A stretch of DNA of 43,583 nt, taken from positions 1-43,583 of the forward strand of contig NZ_JARXWG010000031.1 in NCBI RefSeq assembly GCF_029893105.1. The letters are read 5' to 3'. This stretch comes from Parabacteroides sp. PF5-9. Lineage in GTDB: Bacteria > Bacteroidota > Bacteroidia > Bacteroidales > Tannerellaceae. Every line of letters begins with the position of its first letter. Positions within the stretch are counted from its first letter, which is position 1. This document shows positions 43,194 to 43,583 of the stretch, in pieces. A program made the translations under genes and the position numbers. The notes beneath the pieces were generated by a model. It saw only the letters and a list, made by a program, of their open reading frames with translations. It had not been told where the DNA came from and did not search any database.

Positions 43194-43334
43194 AGGTCTA
43201 AAGTGTCATGACATATTGGAAAAATGATATTATAACTTATAATTATGATATCTTTCTACTTCAAACCGTTATACAAAAGACCCTGATCTCTTATCCATTT
43301 AATTGAATCCATTCTTGTTTTTTACCTGAAAGAA

Positions 43335-43430
43335 TTAATCGTCTACCAGTTGGATCACTTTCGTCTACCAATTGGGTCACTATCGTCTACCAACTGTGTC
43401 ACTATCGTCTACCAATTGGTAGACGATTAA
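43335..43430. repeat. 22-bp-period palindromic repeat array 2
   Basis: GTCTACCA starts at 43341, 43363, 43385 and 43407, exactly 22 bp apart. Perfect 13-base inverted ends are TTAATCGTCTACC (43335-43347) and GGTAGACGATTAA (43418-43430); the last unit is a perfect 18-base palindrome (43407-43424). Read on the minus strand the design is left arm (13), AATT, three 22-bp units, right arm complementary to the left, identical to the array at 18711-18800 apart from arm length and sequence. Confidence 0.9.
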
Positions 43431-43451
43431 CTCTTCCGAAAAAATAGCTAG

Positions 43452-43583
43452 AGAAGCCTAATAAAATATGTAGATTATCGGGATGAAAATGGCTCACCCC
43501 GTAAAGTTGTGGAGCTAGGCATAAATATTTTTGAGTCTAAACAGGAAGTATGGGATATTGTTTACTCCCCTGAGCACAGACCT
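43452..43583 (+). other. Possible gene fragment at the right edge
   Basis: An open frame runs from just after a TAG at 43449 to the window edge (44 codons) and reads like real protein (IKYVDYRDENGSPRKVVE, then GINIFESKQEVWDIVYSPE). It has no ATG, and the only GTG is internal. It could be a 5'-truncated gene, a frameshifted start, or chance. On the minus strand an alternative short tail ending near 43520 is also open. I do not recognise either. The rest of the gap from 43136 to 43335 shows nothing beyond the promoter box. Confidence 0.3.

Overview
The window looks like a chromosomal segment of a Bacteroidales bacterium, most likely in or near Parabacteroides/Tannerella. Supporting signs: promoters fit the Bacteroidetes pattern (TTTG or TTG, about 19-21 bases, then TAnnTTTG); there are almost no Shine-Dalgarno sequences; FeoA is fused to FeoB; the RND pump is fused to its outer-membrane channel; and the order bcp-recA-acetyltransferase-deacetylase matches the bcp-recA-vimA-vimE locus known from Porphyromonas gingivalis. 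The genus is an inference. I see no phage, plasmid, conjugative or intact insertion-sequence gene and no rRNA, tRNA or CRISPR array.

Layout. 1-4.9 kb: a REP-like intergenic repeat, a low-complexity membrane-anchored protein, a LacI-type regulator behind a polytopic membrane protein (one minus-strand operon), a divergent TauE/SafE transporter, a candidate small RNA on the minus strand (about 3648-3729), and a secreted alpha/beta hydrolase. 4.83-5.97 kb is non-coding and holds a second REP-like element with a perfect 48-bp inverted repeat. 5.97-15.3 kb is one tightly packed plus-strand run: carboxynorspermidine/carboxyspermidine dehydrogenase, a methyltransferase, Bcp peroxiredoxin, RecA, then a glycan block (VimA-like acetyltransferase, VimE-like deacetylase, UDP-GlcNAc 2-epimerase, two glycosyltransferases), running 40 bp into the convergent folK.

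15.9-18.5 kb: FeoA-FeoB ferrous iron uptake plus an easily missed 48-aa Cys-rich partner. 18.55-19.37 kb: AT-rich non-coding DNA with a 22-bp-period palindromic array. 19.4-19.95 kb: an orphan ECF sigma factor with a strong terminator. 20-23.2 kb (minus): an S12-type serine hydrolase and a B12-binding-type radical SAM protein. 23.5-31.4 kb: a bacterial alpha-2-macroglobulin lipoprotein with an intact CTEQ thioester motif, followed by penicillin-binding protein 1C, the usual periplasmic defence/repair pair.

31.5-39.3 kb: a metal-efflux module made of an RND pump fused to a TolC-like channel (with an internal signal peptide), a periplasmic adaptor lipoprotein, a LytS-type histidine kinase, a LytTR response regulator, and a convergent AraC regulator with an N-terminal CxxC metal-binding-like domain. 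39.3-43.1 kb (minus): a 1275-aa GH78 alpha-L-rhamnosidase lipoprotein with an inserted lectin-like domain. The last 450 bp hold a second 22-bp-period array with the same design as the one at 18.7 kb but unrelated sequence, and a possible gene fragment.

The most unusual signals are the two same-design, different-sequence 22-bp arrays, the candidate small RNA, the REP-like elements with exchangeable arms, and the doubly regulated metal-efflux module.
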